From contig NZ_BDFO01000001.1 of assembly GCF_001748245.1 (NCBI RefSeq), positions 297,740 through 361,739 on the forward strand: 64,000 nt of DNA, given 5' to 3'. This document shows positions 1 to 8,827 of this stretch, piece by piece (within the stretch, counting starts at the first letter, position 1; the number at the start of each line of letters is the position of its first letter). The stretch comes from Oligoflexus tunisiensis. Its GTDB lineage: Bacteria; Bdellovibrionota_B; Oligoflexia; Oligoflexales; Oligoflexaceae. The notes under the pieces were generated by a model that saw nothing but the letters and a program-made list of their open reading frames with translations, was not told where the DNA came from and ran no database searches. The position numbers and the translations under genes were made by a program.

Positions 1-17
1 CTTCAAAAAGCCCTGGT

Positions 18-497
18 TTAGTAGTGGTAAGGGTAATAGGGGTAGTAAGTGTAGTAATTATGGTAATAGTAGTATGGATAAGAGGGATAATAGTAGTAAG
101 CATAGTAACCATATGGTTGCCAATAGTAATAGCGACCTGGATTATAATAGTAGAATCTCCTCGTATCCACCTGGTCGGCACCTTGATCCATACCGTCATC
201 GGCATTTCTTACGGCGTGTTGATTGGAAAGATATACAGATTGATTCCACATGTGCGCGGGATTCACAGTTGCCTGATTCGCAACAGGCGCTCCCGTGTAC
301 ATACGCATTTCCATAGCATGAGCAAGCTGTCGTCCATACTGATCGAGGGGCACCCGGAAGATGACTGGCAACGTCGCAGCCCGAACACTATCGACTTCAT
401 GGGAGTCCGTGTTGGAGCCATCAGCCCCCATACTTACACCCGTAGCCAGCAGAAAGGGAGTCAAGGCAATTAAAAGCTTCTTGAGATATCCAATCAT
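18..497 (-). CDS. Secreted protein with tyrosine-rich tail
   Basis: A 159-residue protein of unknown function. Residues 1-24 form a signal peptide (Lys-Lys, a hydrophobic stretch, cleavage near SMGA). The middle is unremarkable. From about residue 115 to the end, 26 of 45 residues are tyrosine, with Pro, Asn and His between them, as in structural or adhesive surface proteins. The start is supported by GGAGGA just upstream of the ATG on the minus strand. The tail is unlikely to fold as an ordinary globular domain; di-tyrosine cross-linking or metal binding are guesses. No family recognised. Confidence 0.7.
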   Translation of the reverse strand: MIGYLKKLLIALTPFLLATGVSMGADGSNTDSHEVDSVRAATLPVIFRVPLDQYGRQLAHAMEMRMYTGAPVANQATVNPAHMWNQSVYLSNQHAVRNADDGMDQGADQVDTRRFYYYNPGRYYYWQPYGYYAYYYYPSYPYYYYHNYYTYYPYYPYHY

Positions 498-1070
498 GTC
501 GTATTCCTCCTACCGTGTTGACAATTAAAAGAAATCGCGCCTTCAAACATCGAAAAAACTAAAAGCTCTCCATCGAATTTCGAAGCGGACGATTTGAAGC
601 CGAATTCGCTGCTGGGCCCCGGGCATGAACTCTTGAGCGCTCTTGAATTGACTTTGATCCAACTTAAATTTATCCGCTTCGTCCTCCCTCACGATTACTC
701 GTTTTCATGTTGCGAATAAATCACTTTCTGGCCTTTCTTGTCCGAAAATCAGGATCAAATTGCTTTCATGAGTTATTCATCGCAGCCAGATGCTGATCAT
801 TCACGGAATTATGCACCCGGAAAAATCCTGCAGTTTTTCAGTATTTTTAGCCTGCAATATTTGGATCGATAACTGGCTGCGGATTGAGCTGCATCTCAGA
901 GCATGATGAAGGCTTAACTCCAGGGTCTTATTGGTGTAATCGGTGGATCTTCCCAGGGGATCAAAATGCTGGAAAGTGTCCCGCGAGAAAAAAGAACCTA
1001 AAACTATGCCCCTTTATGCCGACGGAGAGATGAATGCCCGCGGTTTTTCAACAGAAAAGGAGGATAGGGC
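498..1070. other. Intergenic region without a recognised gene
   Basis: This 573-bp stretch separates two divergent genes for exported proteins and must carry both promoters. It is more AT-rich than its flanks. I see no convincing coding frame, RNA gene or repeat. Short frames here lack ribosome binding sites and family resemblance. Confidence 0.5.
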
Positions 1071-1841
1071 GTGTCCCGCAAACTGCCCCGAATTCTTCTG
1101 CTTTTACTTGGGTCCACTGGGTATGCTGAGGCGTACGGCAAAAGTAATTCCTTCAGGCCGGGAATCGATATTTCCAGTTCCAGCGCATCAGGGTCCTTGG
1201 CCTTCGATGATTATTGCCGACCTACGGGCGTGGATCCCAACACAGGAGTGAATACAGCCGAATGTTGGTCGCCTAACGAAGCCATGGGCACGTCTTCCCC
1301 CAGCGTCTCGCTCTTTCTGCAGAAGCCCTTAAAAAGTCGATATTTTCTGAAAGTATTTCATTTTGATTATGGCATCGCTCTTCCGCTGATGTTTTATAAT
1401 CTTACCAACGATCCAGATAAGAACAAAATCCGTGTCTACAGTGTTGATGCTGAAGGCAATATTGATGACAGCGTCGAAGTTCAGGTCGACGCGATGTTCC
1501 TGGGAGTTTTGCCCAATCTCTATGTCCAAGCAGGGCTTACCGTACCTTATCTTCCATGGATCCTTTTCACGCTCGGCGGAGGTCCTGAATTGATGTATGG
1601 AAGAATCATGATCGATAAATCAGAAAGAGTCACGGTTCAGAGCCTTAAACCTGGACTTTTTACCGAGATGGAGGTCATTGTTCTCCGAACCCGGCGCCTG
1701 AACTTTTCGCTCTATGCTCGCGCCCTTTCCAATATTCTCAGCGATGAGCCCGATCCGCTTAAGGTCACTGAAGGAGAGGATCGGAACTATCGCTTTGAGT
1801 CCGCCACCGTCAATCTTGGCATTCGGTTTCACTTCCCGTAG
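1071..1841 (+). CDS. Putative outer-membrane beta-barrel protein
   Basis: A 256-residue exported protein. It starts at GTG, preceded by AAAAGGAGGA at the right distance. Residues 1-20 are a signal peptide ending in YAEA. The remainder alternates hydrophobic and polar residues in short strands and ends with the pattern LGIRFHF plus Pro; an aromatic near the C-terminus is typical of outer-membrane barrels. Two cysteines lie near residues 48 and 65. The call rests on pattern only; no specific family is recognised and the cargo or ligand is unknown. Confidence 0.6.
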   Translation: MSRKLPRILLLLLGSTGYAEAYGKSNSFRPGIDISSSSASGSLAFDDYCRPTGVDPNTGVNTAECWSPNEAMGTSSPSVSLFLQKPLKSRYFLKVFHFDYGIALPLMFYNLTNDPDKNKIRVYSVDAEGNIDDSVEVQVDAMFLGVLPNLYVQAGLTVPYLPWILFTLGGGPELMYGRIMIDKSERVTVQSLKPGLFTEMEVIVLRTRRLNFSLYARALSNILSDEPDPLKVTEGEDRNYRFESATVNLGIRFHFP

Positions 1842-1876
1842 ATCTGGATTGTGGACTTTCTTTACTGTATGTCAGT

Positions 1877-1902
1877 CCTATGGTGGTCTTCACCACCATA
1901 GG
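1877..1902. terminator. Hairpin between convergent genes
   Basis: A perfect 11-bp stem (CCTATGGTGGT with ACCACCATAGG) and a CTTC loop lie between the stops of the barrel gene and the small cysteine-rich gene. There is no T-run on either side, so it would be a weak or Rho-assisted bidirectional terminator. Confidence 0.5.
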
Positions 1903-1909
1903 CCGAGAG

Positions 1910-2251
1910 TTACTTGCAGAGCCTTCTTTTCAAGGAATAGATGCGTACTGGAGAATCTTTTACATGCTTAAATTTTTCACACTCACCAGAAAAATAAAGT
2001 TCTGCGATGGCTGGAATCAGCGCGTCCATGCAACCAGACTTCAAGGCTCTCAGTTCAGGAGGTGAGTCGCAGAGATCAACAGCCCCAACCTCTTGCATTT
2101 CGGAAACCTTGGCGTTGGGCTCTTTCTCACAATACTCGGTGGCAGCGAATTCCTGGGCAAACATTTCACCATCCTCGTAGCATTCACCCGTCCATGAATA
2201 TGCGCAGGTTGGAACTGCCAGCAAACCAATAATAAGCAGTGCGTGCTTCAT
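1910..2251 (-). CDS. Small secreted cysteine-containing protein
   Basis: A 113-residue exported protein. The frame is open further upstream, but the start chosen here (MKHALLIIG) has a GGAG motif about 7 nt before it and begins a clean signal peptide ending near CAYS. The mature part has about seven cysteines (for example GECYEDG, EYCEKE, DLCDSP, SGCMDA and GECEKF), suggesting disulfides in the periplasm or outside. No family recognised. Confidence 0.65.
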   Translation of the reverse strand: MKHALLIIGLLAVPTCAYSWTGECYEDGEMFAQEFAATEYCEKEPNAKVSEMQEVGAVDLCDSPPELRALKSGCMDALIPAIAELYFSGECEKFKHVKDSPVRIYSLKRRLCK

Positions 2252-2739
2252 AAACATCTCCATCAGTGTAGATTCACTTTCGAATCTGAGTGAGTTCATA
2301 GAGAACCCAGGATTTCGATGCAATGGGAACCACGATTCGCGGTTTATTCTTACGAAAACTTCATAGAGAATCAGAGTTTTCGTCAGATGAAAGCAGTGCA
2401 GTTTGTCTATTTCAGTGGCGTGTGGTGCTTCACGTGTGAGCATCAGGAATGGGATGGGTTCGTGCTGCCAGCCGTCCAGCGCCCGATGTTACCTCAGCCA
2501 ATATGAAAGGTGTAGGGGTCCATATGGCACATGATCTCTTTGCACGCATGGATTCAATCAATTTCCAGATATGTAGCGGGAAGTTTCATTTTCTCTTACG
2601 TTTTCCACGTCATGCCAGCCTTGACGACAAGAGCTGACTCCTTCTGAACAGTCGCGGACGCCCAAGGGATGACAGCCGGGGCGGACGCTGGTATCTTCGT
2701 AAGCCGTTAAAGAAAAGACGCGTAAAGGAACCTAGAAAT
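2252..2739. other. Intergenic region, nothing recognised
   Basis: About 490 bp between the small secreted gene (minus strand) and trxB (plus strand). It must hold two divergent promoters, but no clear -35/-10 pair was found. A TGGCAC...TTGCAC sequence near 2524 was considered as a sigma-54 site and rejected on spacing. No RNA gene or repeat seen. Confidence 0.4.
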
Positions 2740-3675
2740 ATGACCACCAAGCCAGTTCGCAATGTTGTCATCGTCGGGACCGGACCTGCGGGGCTGACCG
2801 CAGCCATTTACGCTGCCCGTGCCAATCTCAGTCCTGTGATCTATGCGGGGATTATGCATGGTGGTCAGCTGACCACGACCACGGAAGTGGAAAACTTTCC
2901 TGGCTTCGAACATGGCATTCTGGGTCCGAAGCTGATGCAGGATATGACGGCCCAGGCCGAACGTTTCGGCACGGAAATCATTTACGATACCATCACCAAG
3001 GTGGATCTTTCCGGTCCCATCAAAAAACTCTGGACCGATAGCGAAGAGATTCATGCGAAGTCCGTGATCATCGCGACCGGTGCGACGGCCAAGACCTTGA
3101 AGATCGACGGCGAGTGGTCGCTCATGGGCCGCGGTGTCTCCACCTGTGCAACCTGTGATGGATTCTTTTTCAAAGGCAAGCGCGTGATCGTGGTCGGTGG
3201 TGGCGACTCGGCGATGGAGGAGGCCAACTACCTCAGCAAGCTGTGCAGTGAAGTCATCCTGATCCATCGACGCGATGTGTTCAAGGCTTCACCCATCATG
3301 CTCGACCGCGCGCGCAATAATCCCAAGATTACGTTCAAACTCCCGTTTACGGTCAGCTCGCTGCAATCCGATGCAACGGGTCTGACCGGTGTTGTTCTCG
3401 AAAACACCGAAAACGGCGAAAAAGAGGAAATGAAAATCGATGGCCTCTTCTATGCCATCGGTCATACACCCAACTCGGTTGTGTTCCAGCCTTTTGTGGA
3501 TCTGGATGACCACGGTTATATCAAGGTCACCAACTACACCAAGACCAAAACTCCTGGTGTCTTTGCTGCCGGTGATATCGCCGATCCGCATTTCAAACAG
3601 GCGATTACCGCCGCCGGTATGGGCTGTCAGGCGGCCATCCAGGCTCAACACTACCTGGAAAGCCTTAACAACTAG
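2740..3675 (+). CDS. trxB: Thioredoxin reductase
   Basis: A 311-residue cytoplasmic flavoprotein that uses NADPH to reduce thioredoxin. It has the N-terminal FAD-binding motif GTGPAGLTAA (residues 13-22), the redox-active pair C136-A-T-C139 followed by DGFF, the NADPH-binding GGGDSAMEEA, and the C-terminal second FAD motif ending in AAGDIAD. The length is typical. It stands 9 bp upstream of the mrp-like gene, so the two are probably co-transcribed, linking thiol redox to Fe-S handling. AAAGGAACC precedes the ATG. Confidence 0.95.
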   Translation: MTTKPVRNVVIVGTGPAGLTAAIYAARANLSPVIYAGIMHGGQLTTTTEVENFPGFEHGILGPKLMQDMTAQAERFGTEIIYDTITKVDLSGPIKKLWTDSEEIHAKSVIIATGATAKTLKIDGEWSLMGRGVSTCATCDGFFFKGKRVIVVGGGDSAMEEANYLSKLCSEVILIHRRDVFKASPIMLDRARNNPKITFKLPFTVSSLQSDATGLTGVVLENTENGEKEEMKIDGLFYAIGHTPNSVVFQPFVDLDDHGYIKVTNYTKTKTPGVFAAGDIADPHFKQAITAAGMGCQAAIQAQHYLESLNN

Positions 3676-3684
3676 GAGCAAGCC

Positions 3685-4653
3685 GTGAGCTTTCTAAAAC
3701 GTATCCAGGAAAAACTCAGCGGCGGTCCGGAATCAAAACCCGCGCCAACGGCTCCTGCACCGACTCCGCCTCCTGCCGCTCACGCTGCACCCCGTGCTCC
3801 TGGAGCGCAGGCTCAGGTGCCTCCCAAATCCGGAGCTCTGGATCAGGTGAAACATCTGATTGCCGTCGGCTCCGGTAAGGGTGGCGTCGGAAAATCAACC
3901 GTCGCCTTGAATCTGGCGCTGGCTCTGGCGCAGGATGGGCATAAGGTTGGTATCGTGGACGCCGATGTGCACGGCCCCTCCCTGCAGCAGATGACGCGAG
4001 CGCAGCGGCCGACCATGACCGAAGATGATCTTTTGATTCCTTCGGAATATGAAGGCATCAAGGTCATGTCGATCGGCATGTTTGCGGCTCCTGGCCAAGC
4101 TCAGCTGATGCGGGGACCGATGGTCACCCAGGTGATTCGTCAGTTTCTGACTCAGGTCGTCTGGGGTGAACTGGACTATCTGGTGATCGATCTGCCGCCG
4201 GGAACGGGCGATATTCATCTGACCCTTGCGCAGATGGTGCCGCTCAGCGGTGCGGTCCTGGTTACGACCCCGCAGGAGGTTTCGCTGATCGATGTCCGCA
4301 AGGCCGTTCACATGTTCAAGACTGTGAACGTGCCGGTCCTCGGAATTGTAGAAAATATGAGCTACTTCATCTGCGATGGCTGTGAGAAGAAGCATTATAT
4401 CTTCCGTCGTGGTGGTGGCAAAAAACTGGCTGATGAAGCCTCCATTCCGCTGCTGGCCGAGCTGCCCCTGGATCCTCGTGTGGCTGAAGCCGGTGACGAA
4501 GGTGTGGCCTTTGTGGTCAGCAATCCCTCCTCGATTGTGGGCCAGGCCTATCAGGAGATGGCCCAGCAGGTGAAGAAGCAGCACAGGCTTCTCGAGCGTG
4601 ATGGGTCTGGAGCTTTGGGTTATTTCCTGTTGGAGTGGAAACGTCATGTCTGA
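3685..4653 (+). CDS. Mrp/NBP35-type Fe-S cluster carrier ATPase
   Basis: A 322-residue P-loop ATPase of the Mrp/ApbC/NBP35 family, which binds and transfers iron-sulfur clusters in the cytoplasm. The deviant Walker A SGKGGVGKST, the DADVHGPS motif and DLPPGTGD are all visible. A CDGC pair (near residue 231) corresponds to the cluster-bridging CxxC. The usual N-terminal DUF59/MIP18 domain is missing, and a 50-residue Pro/Ala-rich segment takes its place. It starts at GTG with AGGAGC upstream. It overlaps the following DUF971 gene by 8 bp, a pairing common in Fe-S biogenesis loci. Confidence 0.9.
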   Translation: MSFLKRIQEKLSGGPESKPAPTAPAPTPPPAAHAAPRAPGAQAQVPPKSGALDQVKHLIAVGSGKGGVGKSTVALNLALALAQDGHKVGIVDADVHGPSLQQMTRAQRPTMTEDDLLIPSEYEGIKVMSIGMFAAPGQAQLMRGPMVTQVIRQFLTQVVWGELDYLVIDLPPGTGDIHLTLAQMVPLSGAVLVTTPQEVSLIDVRKAVHMFKTVNVPVLGIVENMSYFICDGCEKKHYIFRRGGGKKLADEASIPLLAELPLDPRVAEAGDEGVAFVVSNPSSIVGQAYQEMAQQVKKQHRLLERDGSGALGYFLLEWKRHV

Positions 4654-4942
4654 TCAAGCGCGTGTTCAACGCATCTGGCAACAGGATGATCGCACGCTGG
4701 CCATCACCTGGACGGATGGTCGCAAGAGTCTTTACGATGTGGTCGAGTTACGGCGGCAGTGCCGCTGCGCCAACTGTATCGATGAAGTCACCAAGAAACG
4801 GACCCTGAATCCGGATGATATTCCGGAGAGCGTACGTCCGGTCAAGATTGAATCCGTGGGGCGCTATGCGCTGACGATTCATTTCACCGATGGTCACAGG
4901 ACCGGCATCTATCCCTTCGAAAGACTGCGAGAGATCGGCTGA
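4646..4942 (+). CDS. DUF971 (GBBH-like N-terminal domain) protein
   Basis: A 98-residue small protein of the DUF971 family, related to the N-terminal zinc-binding domain of gamma-butyrobetaine hydroxylase. It shows the family pattern ITWTDG, then VELRRQC-R-C-ANC, then the C-terminal HFTDGHRTGIYPFE. The ATG at 4646 is preferred to an upstream in-frame one because TGGAG lies before it and the family begins here. The gene overlaps the end of the Mrp-type ATPase, so coupled translation is likely. Family members are usually found with Mrp; a role in Fe-S maturation is inferred. Confidence 0.85.
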   Translation: MSDQARVQRIWQQDDRTLAITWTDGRKSLYDVVELRRQCRCANCIDEVTKKRTLNPDDIPESVRPVKIESVGRYALTIHFTDGHRTGIYPFERLREIG

Positions 4943-4949
4943 AACGGAC

Positions 4950-5384
4950 TCAATGAGTCCTTTGGTCCAGATGCTCCTGAAGGGCTGCCACGGCAGCCTC
5001 AAACTCTCTTTGCAGCATGGCCACTTCGTTACCCGTCAGGTGCATCTTGGTGGCAGTTTCCGCCTGCTCCAGTATCATCAGAATATCCGATAAGCGCAGG
5101 GCACCCACATTGTGGGCCATGCCCAGCATCTTGTGAATGACATAGTTTACCGTCTCTTCGTCCTGGCTTTGCAAGGCCACGGTCAGACGCTCGAGATGCT
5201 CCGGAATGTTTCGATGGAAGATTCCGAAAATCTTGGGCAGCAGGGCATCGTCAGTCACACCTTCATCCATGGCTTCGTACTGCTCAATCAGCGCCGCATT
5301 CAGAATGGGACTCGAGGACGTGAGTTCGACCATCTGGTCCTCAGTGTTGACGAACAATCCTGGATTCTGAGGCATGCTACTCAT
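4950..5384 (-). CDS. HPt (histidine phosphotransfer) domain protein
   Basis: A 144-residue mostly helical protein with one HPt domain. The phosphorylation motif is visible as H84-KMLGMAHNVGA, matching the HxxKG-x-A-x-N-x-GA type pattern. Helices before and after it would form the four-helix bundle. GAGGAAA precedes the ATG. No kinase or full response regulator is adjacent, but an orphan receiver gene lies about 540 bp away on the other strand, so the two could be partners in a phosphorelay. It is convergent with the DUF971 gene with only 7 bp between. Confidence 0.75.
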   Translation of the reverse strand: MSSMPQNPGLFVNTEDQMVELTSSSPILNAALIEQYEAMDEGVTDDALLPKIFGIFHRNIPEHLERLTVALQSQDEETVNYVIHKMLGMAHNVGALRLSDILMILEQAETATKMHLTGNEVAMLQREFEAAVAALQEHLDQRTH

Positions 5385-5923
5385 CTTCGTTTCCTCTATT
5401 CAGTTGCTTTGCATAATTGGTGACCAGCGCGTCGTTTTTTAACGTTTCGCCTCGATGTCGAGTGAGCTTACGTGGCCATGTGAGAAATGCAAAAACGATT
5501 CCACTTTTTACTCTTTCGTAAGAATTATTATGGCTGATTTTCCTGTAGCCAGAGCGTCGTCGGAACATCAGGCCATGACTGAATTAGCCCAGGGAAGGGC
5601 GCTATCAAGCTGAAAAATAAGGCCCTGCAGGCTGCCTATTCTTGCAGCAGGCTTATGTCCTGAAAAAGACAGGTCATGCGTCCGCCCCAGCCGGCTGAGC
5701 CCGCTCGACCCGGTCGTGGCCGCTTGAAATTCCCGGTATGGCCGTCTTACTTTCTGATCAGGTTTTCTTTTTATGTTGGGTGAGCACAGGGGCTTGGCCG
5801 CCTGCGGCAGAAAGCTGAGAGGCGCCCGTGAATTCGAAGGCTGCGTTACGCGATAGGAAGGATGGCGCGCGGAGCGAGGAGTTTCGCGCGACCATGGAAT
5901 CCATCCATTGGAGGAATCATACG
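5385..5923. other. Intergenic region between HPt and receiver genes
   Basis: About 540 bp between two divergent signalling genes. A GTG-led extension of the receiver frame begins at 5828 but lacks a ribosome binding site and family similarity, so it is treated as leader. An imperfect GCTGC/GCAGC inverted repeat lies near 5628-5655. No gene recognised. Confidence 0.4.
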
Positions 5924-6397
5924 ATGAATCAATCCATGGTGCTGACTGCGGTCCGTCGACCGCAGAGGCGCGACAAGGATCATGCGGATGAAATCAAGGC
6001 CGAGGTGTTTCCGGTCCCGGCGGGGCCCCGCATCATTCTGATCGATGATGATCCGGTCTATGGAGCTGTCATCAGTCGCTGGGCTGCACGCGAGGGTGTG
6101 GCGCTCGATGTCTTTCATTCGCTGGATGACCTCGGCTTTGTGGGTCTTCTGGCCCAGTATGATGTAGCCATCGTGGACTATGATCTGGGCGCCATCAATG
6201 GCAAGGATGTGGCGGACTACATGATGACTCTTTTTGGTAACAAGCCCATGATCATGATCAGTGGCATGGATCGCAGCACGGAGCTGGAGAATTGTCCGGC
6301 CTGTGTAAAGGCCTTTATGAACAAGTCCGAGGGCTATGAAAAGATACTCGAGACCGCGTTGAAACTCCGCCTTCAATCTGAAAGCGAAGACCCCTGA
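5924..6397 (+). CDS. Orphan receiver-domain protein
   Basis: A 157-residue protein with a short basic N-terminal segment (about 35 residues) and a single CheY-like receiver. It has the acidic cluster I-D41-D42-D43, the phospho-acceptor D85 in AIVDYD, a Ser in MIMISG at the switch position and a Lys near residue 134. No output domain follows, so it must act by protein contact or as a phosphate relay or sink. The start at 5924 is favoured by GGAGGA 8 nt upstream. It is convergent with murB, with the two stop codons sharing TGATCA. Confidence 0.75.
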   Translation: MNQSMVLTAVRRPQRRDKDHADEIKAEVFPVPAGPRIILIDDDPVYGAVISRWAAREGVALDVFHSLDDLGFVGLLAQYDVAIVDYDLGAINGKDVADYMMTLFGNKPMIMISGMDRSTELENCPACVKAFMNKSEGYEKILETALKLRLQSESEDP

Positions 6398-7360
6398 TCA
6401 ACCTCCACCCGGATTCTGTTTTTTCTGAAACAGGGCCCTCAGGGGCTCCAGTTTGCTCTCCTGGAAACGGGCCGGTTTTTTGTCCTGCACCCGGGCCTTG
6501 AGATCCGCCGGCAGTTCACCCAGAATCTCCATCTCGTACTCCAGCCAGACTCCGTACTCCTGATAGACGAGGTCCCGCATGGCCAGCGTCAGTTCCAGGA
6601 TGTCGCGGCTGCTCGCACCCTTGTTATAGACAAAGTTCGCGTGCTGCGGATTGAGCGCAACCTCGGGTCGGCTTAACTTATGGGCGCCAGCCTTGTCGAG
6701 CAGCATCCCGCTGGGAACACCGACGCTGTAATCGTTTTTGAAGACACAGCCGCAGGTGGGGTAATGGAACTGCCCCTTGTTCATTCGATCCTGCTCGTAA
6801 AATTTCATGCGGGTTTCAATGGAGCCCCGCACACCTTCCTCGAGCTGCAGAACAGCGGCCGCGACGATGGCGCCATTGTCCATGAAGAGCGTGTCCTTGT
6901 ATCCGCGGAAGATGCCGTCTGCAGCGGTATAAACGCGAATGCTGCCATCGGGCAGAACCGTATGCACTTCCCGCGTCACCTGACTGATTTCGCCACCATA
7001 ACAGCGCGCGTTCATCCGCACGGTGCCACCGATCTGTCCAGGAAGTCGGTTCATCCAGGCCACACCTTCCAGTTTGGCTTCCAGAGCCGCCTGGGACACA
7101 GCGGTGTTGTCGGCACCCGCTTCCACATAAAGGCTCGTGCCGCGCACTTCAATTTTTTTCATGCGACGGAACACGATGACGGCACCGGGCCAGTCCTCAT
7201 CGAGCACGAGGGAGTTCGTCCCACCGCCCAGCACGAAATATCTCTGCCGGGTGGCGTGAAGAGCCTGCACGATGCGGCTGAGATCTTCGATGTTTTTGGG
7301 TTCATAGAGGGCCTGACAACGGCCGCCCGTGCGATAGTAGGCCAAGTCCCGTAATTTCAA
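6398..7360 (-). CDS. murB: UDP-N-acetylenolpyruvoylglucosamine reductase
   Basis: A 320-residue FAD enzyme that reduces UDP-GlcNAc-enolpyruvate to UDP-MurNAc in peptidoglycan synthesis. It shows the N-terminal YYRTGG motif, the FAD-binding LGGGTNSLV, the GQIGGTVRMNARCYGGE block and the PTCGCVFKN motif. The start overlaps the stop of the upstream macro-domain gene (ATGA), so translation is probably coupled. It is the last gene of the sucC-sucD-macro-murB run on the minus strand. The C-terminus carries a basic extra tail of about 25 residues. Confidence 0.93.
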   Translation of the reverse strand: MKLRDLAYYRTGGRCQALYEPKNIEDLSRIVQALHATRQRYFVLGGGTNSLVLDEDWPGAVIVFRRMKKIEVRGTSLYVEAGADNTAVSQAALEAKLEGVAWMNRLPGQIGGTVRMNARCYGGEISQVTREVHTVLPDGSIRVYTAADGIFRGYKDTLFMDNGAIVAAAVLQLEEGVRGSIETRMKFYEQDRMNKGQFHYPTCGCVFKNDYSVGVPSGMLLDKAGAHKLSRPEVALNPQHANFVYNKGASSRDILELTLAMRDLVYQEYGVWLEYEMEILGELPADLKARVQDKKPARFQESKLEPLRALFQKKQNPGGG

Positions 7361-7920
7361 GTCGCATCCCCCTCGGCTTCGGGAAAGCAGGTGAAGAGAG
7401 CTTTTTGCCAGGCTTTATAGGTTTCGCTGTCAAACAAAACCATTGTGATGCGGCGCAGGGCCTGGGGTTTGTCGTCGCAGAAATTTTTTATGCTTTTCAT
7501 GCCAACCATGGCTGCGTCCGTCACAGGATAACCATATATTCCGGTACTGATCGATGGAATTGCGACATGAAGCAATTTCGATTCAGCCGCCAAATGCAGA
7601 CTCTTTTGGTAGGAACTGTACAAAAGTTCGGCTTCCCCTTCTGTACCGCCTCGCCAGATTGGTCCGACCGTATGAATAACTTTTTTTGCGGGTAGCCGAC
7701 CGGCAGTTGTGATCACGGCATCCCCGGTTTCACAACGTCCGATCCGCACGCATTCCTCGAGTATGCTCGGCCCACCCACCTGATGAATCGCTCCATCGAC
7801 GCCACCGCCTCCGCGGAGAGAGGAGTTGGCCGCATTCACCATCGCATCGCAGACGAAGCTGGTGATATCGCCTTGAAAGAGATCGATCGCGGTTCCCCGG
7901 TAATGGCGCAGGCCCAACAT
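7357..7920 (-). CDS. Macro domain protein, ADP-ribose hydrolase type
   Basis: A 187-residue single macro domain of the YmdB/O-acetyl-ADP-ribose deacetylase type. The ligand-binding loops are clear: QGDITSFVCDAMVNAANSSL, then GGGGVDGAIH, and the diphosphate loop PSISTGIYGYP. It would remove ADP-ribose or O-acetyl-ADP-ribose modifications in the cytoplasm. It follows sucD with 3 bp between the genes and overlaps murB by 4 bp. Its place in a TCA-cycle/cell-wall operon is unexplained and may reflect convenience rather than shared function. Confidence 0.9.
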   Translation of the reverse strand: MLGLRHYRGTAIDLFQGDITSFVCDAMVNAANSSLRGGGGVDGAIHQVGGPSILEECVRIGRCETGDAVITTAGRLPAKKVIHTVGPIWRGGTEGEAELLYSSYQKSLHLAAESKLLHVAIPSISTGIYGYPVTDAAMVGMKSIKNFCDDKPQALRRITMVLFDSETYKAWQKALFTCFPEAEGDAT

Positions 7921-7923
7921 GGA

Positions 7924-8808
7924 TTATCTCCGACTTTTCTCCAGAGCGGTTTTCAGCGCCTGGCCGATATCGGCCGGGCTCTTCGCCACGACAACGCCGG
8001 CTTCTTCCAAAGCGGCCATTTTCTCGGCTGCTGTTCCACTGCCGCCCGAGATGATGGCACCGGCATGGCCCATGCGTTTGCCTTTGGGTGCGGTCTGACC
8101 CGCGATGAAGGCAGCCACAGGCTTTTTGATGTTTTCCTTGATGAACTGAGCGGCTTTGATTTCCGCATCGCCACCGATCTCACCGATCAGTACGATACCT
8201 TCGGTCTGGGGATCCGCTTCAAAGAGCTGCAGAACGTCGATGAACGTCGTGCCAATGATGGGGTCGCCACCAATGCCGATGCACGAGCTTTGACCGATGC
8301 CCATCGCTGTTGTTTGACCGACGGATTCATAGGTCAACGTTCCTGATTTGGAAACGATACCGGCCGAACCCACTTTGTGAATGTGGCCAGGCATGATCCC
8401 GATTTTGCACTGACCGGGTGTGATCACACCAGGGCAGTTGGGGCCGACGAGGCGGGATTTGGAACGTTCCAGGGCTTTTTTCACCGGAATCATGTCCAAA
8501 ACTGGAATGCCTTCGGTGATACAGATGATGAGTTCGATTTCCGCGTCGATCGCTTCCAGAATGGCATCGGCTGCGTACGGAGGGGGAACGAAAATCATCG
8601 AGGCGTTGGCGCCGGCTTTTTCACGAGCTTCATGCACGGTGTTGAAGATCGGCAGATCGCTCACACCTTTTTGTCCGCCCTTGCCGGGCGTCACACCACC
8701 GACAAAGCGGGGCGCGTATTCGTGAGAAAGACGGGTATGGAATTCACCAGACTTGCCGGTGATCCCCTGAGTGATGACGCGGGTATTTTGATCGACAAGA
8801 ATAGACAC
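7924..8808 (-). CDS. sucD: Succinyl-CoA synthetase alpha subunit
   Basis: A 294-residue subunit that carries the phosphohistidine and binds CoA. It begins [21 protein letters not shown], has the CoA-site [11 protein letters not shown] and the active-site [10 protein letters not shown] loop whose His is phosphorylated. It sits 19 bp downstream of sucC on the same strand, as is usual. The complex interconverts succinyl-CoA and succinate with nucleotide triphosphate in the TCA cycle. Confidence 0.97.
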   Translation of the reverse strand: MSILVDQNTRVITQGITGKSGEFHTRLSHEYAPRFVGGVTPGKGGQKGVSDLPIFNTVHEAREKAGANASMIFVPPPYAADAILEAIDAEIELIICITEGIPVLDMIPVKKALERSKSRLVGPNCPGVITPGQCKIGIMPGHIHKVGSAGIVSKSGTLTYESVGQTTAMGIGQSSCIGIGGDPIIGTTFIDVLQLFEADPQTEGIVLIGEIGGDAEIKAAQFIKENIKKPVAAFIAGQTAPKGKRMGHAGAIISGGSGTAAEKMAALEEAGVVVAKSPADIGQALKTALEKSRR

Positions 8809-8827
8809 GTGGATGCTCCTTCAGTCT

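Noticed and set aside
2520..2550. Sigma-54 promoter (TGGCAC...TTGCAC)
   Set aside because: The GG and GC elements are about 14 bp apart rather than 10, so the site would not fit.
5828..5923. Longer N-terminus of the receiver protein from a GTG at 5828
   Set aside because: There is no ribosome binding site there, while GGAGGA stands before the ATG at 5924 and the extra residues look like translated leader.
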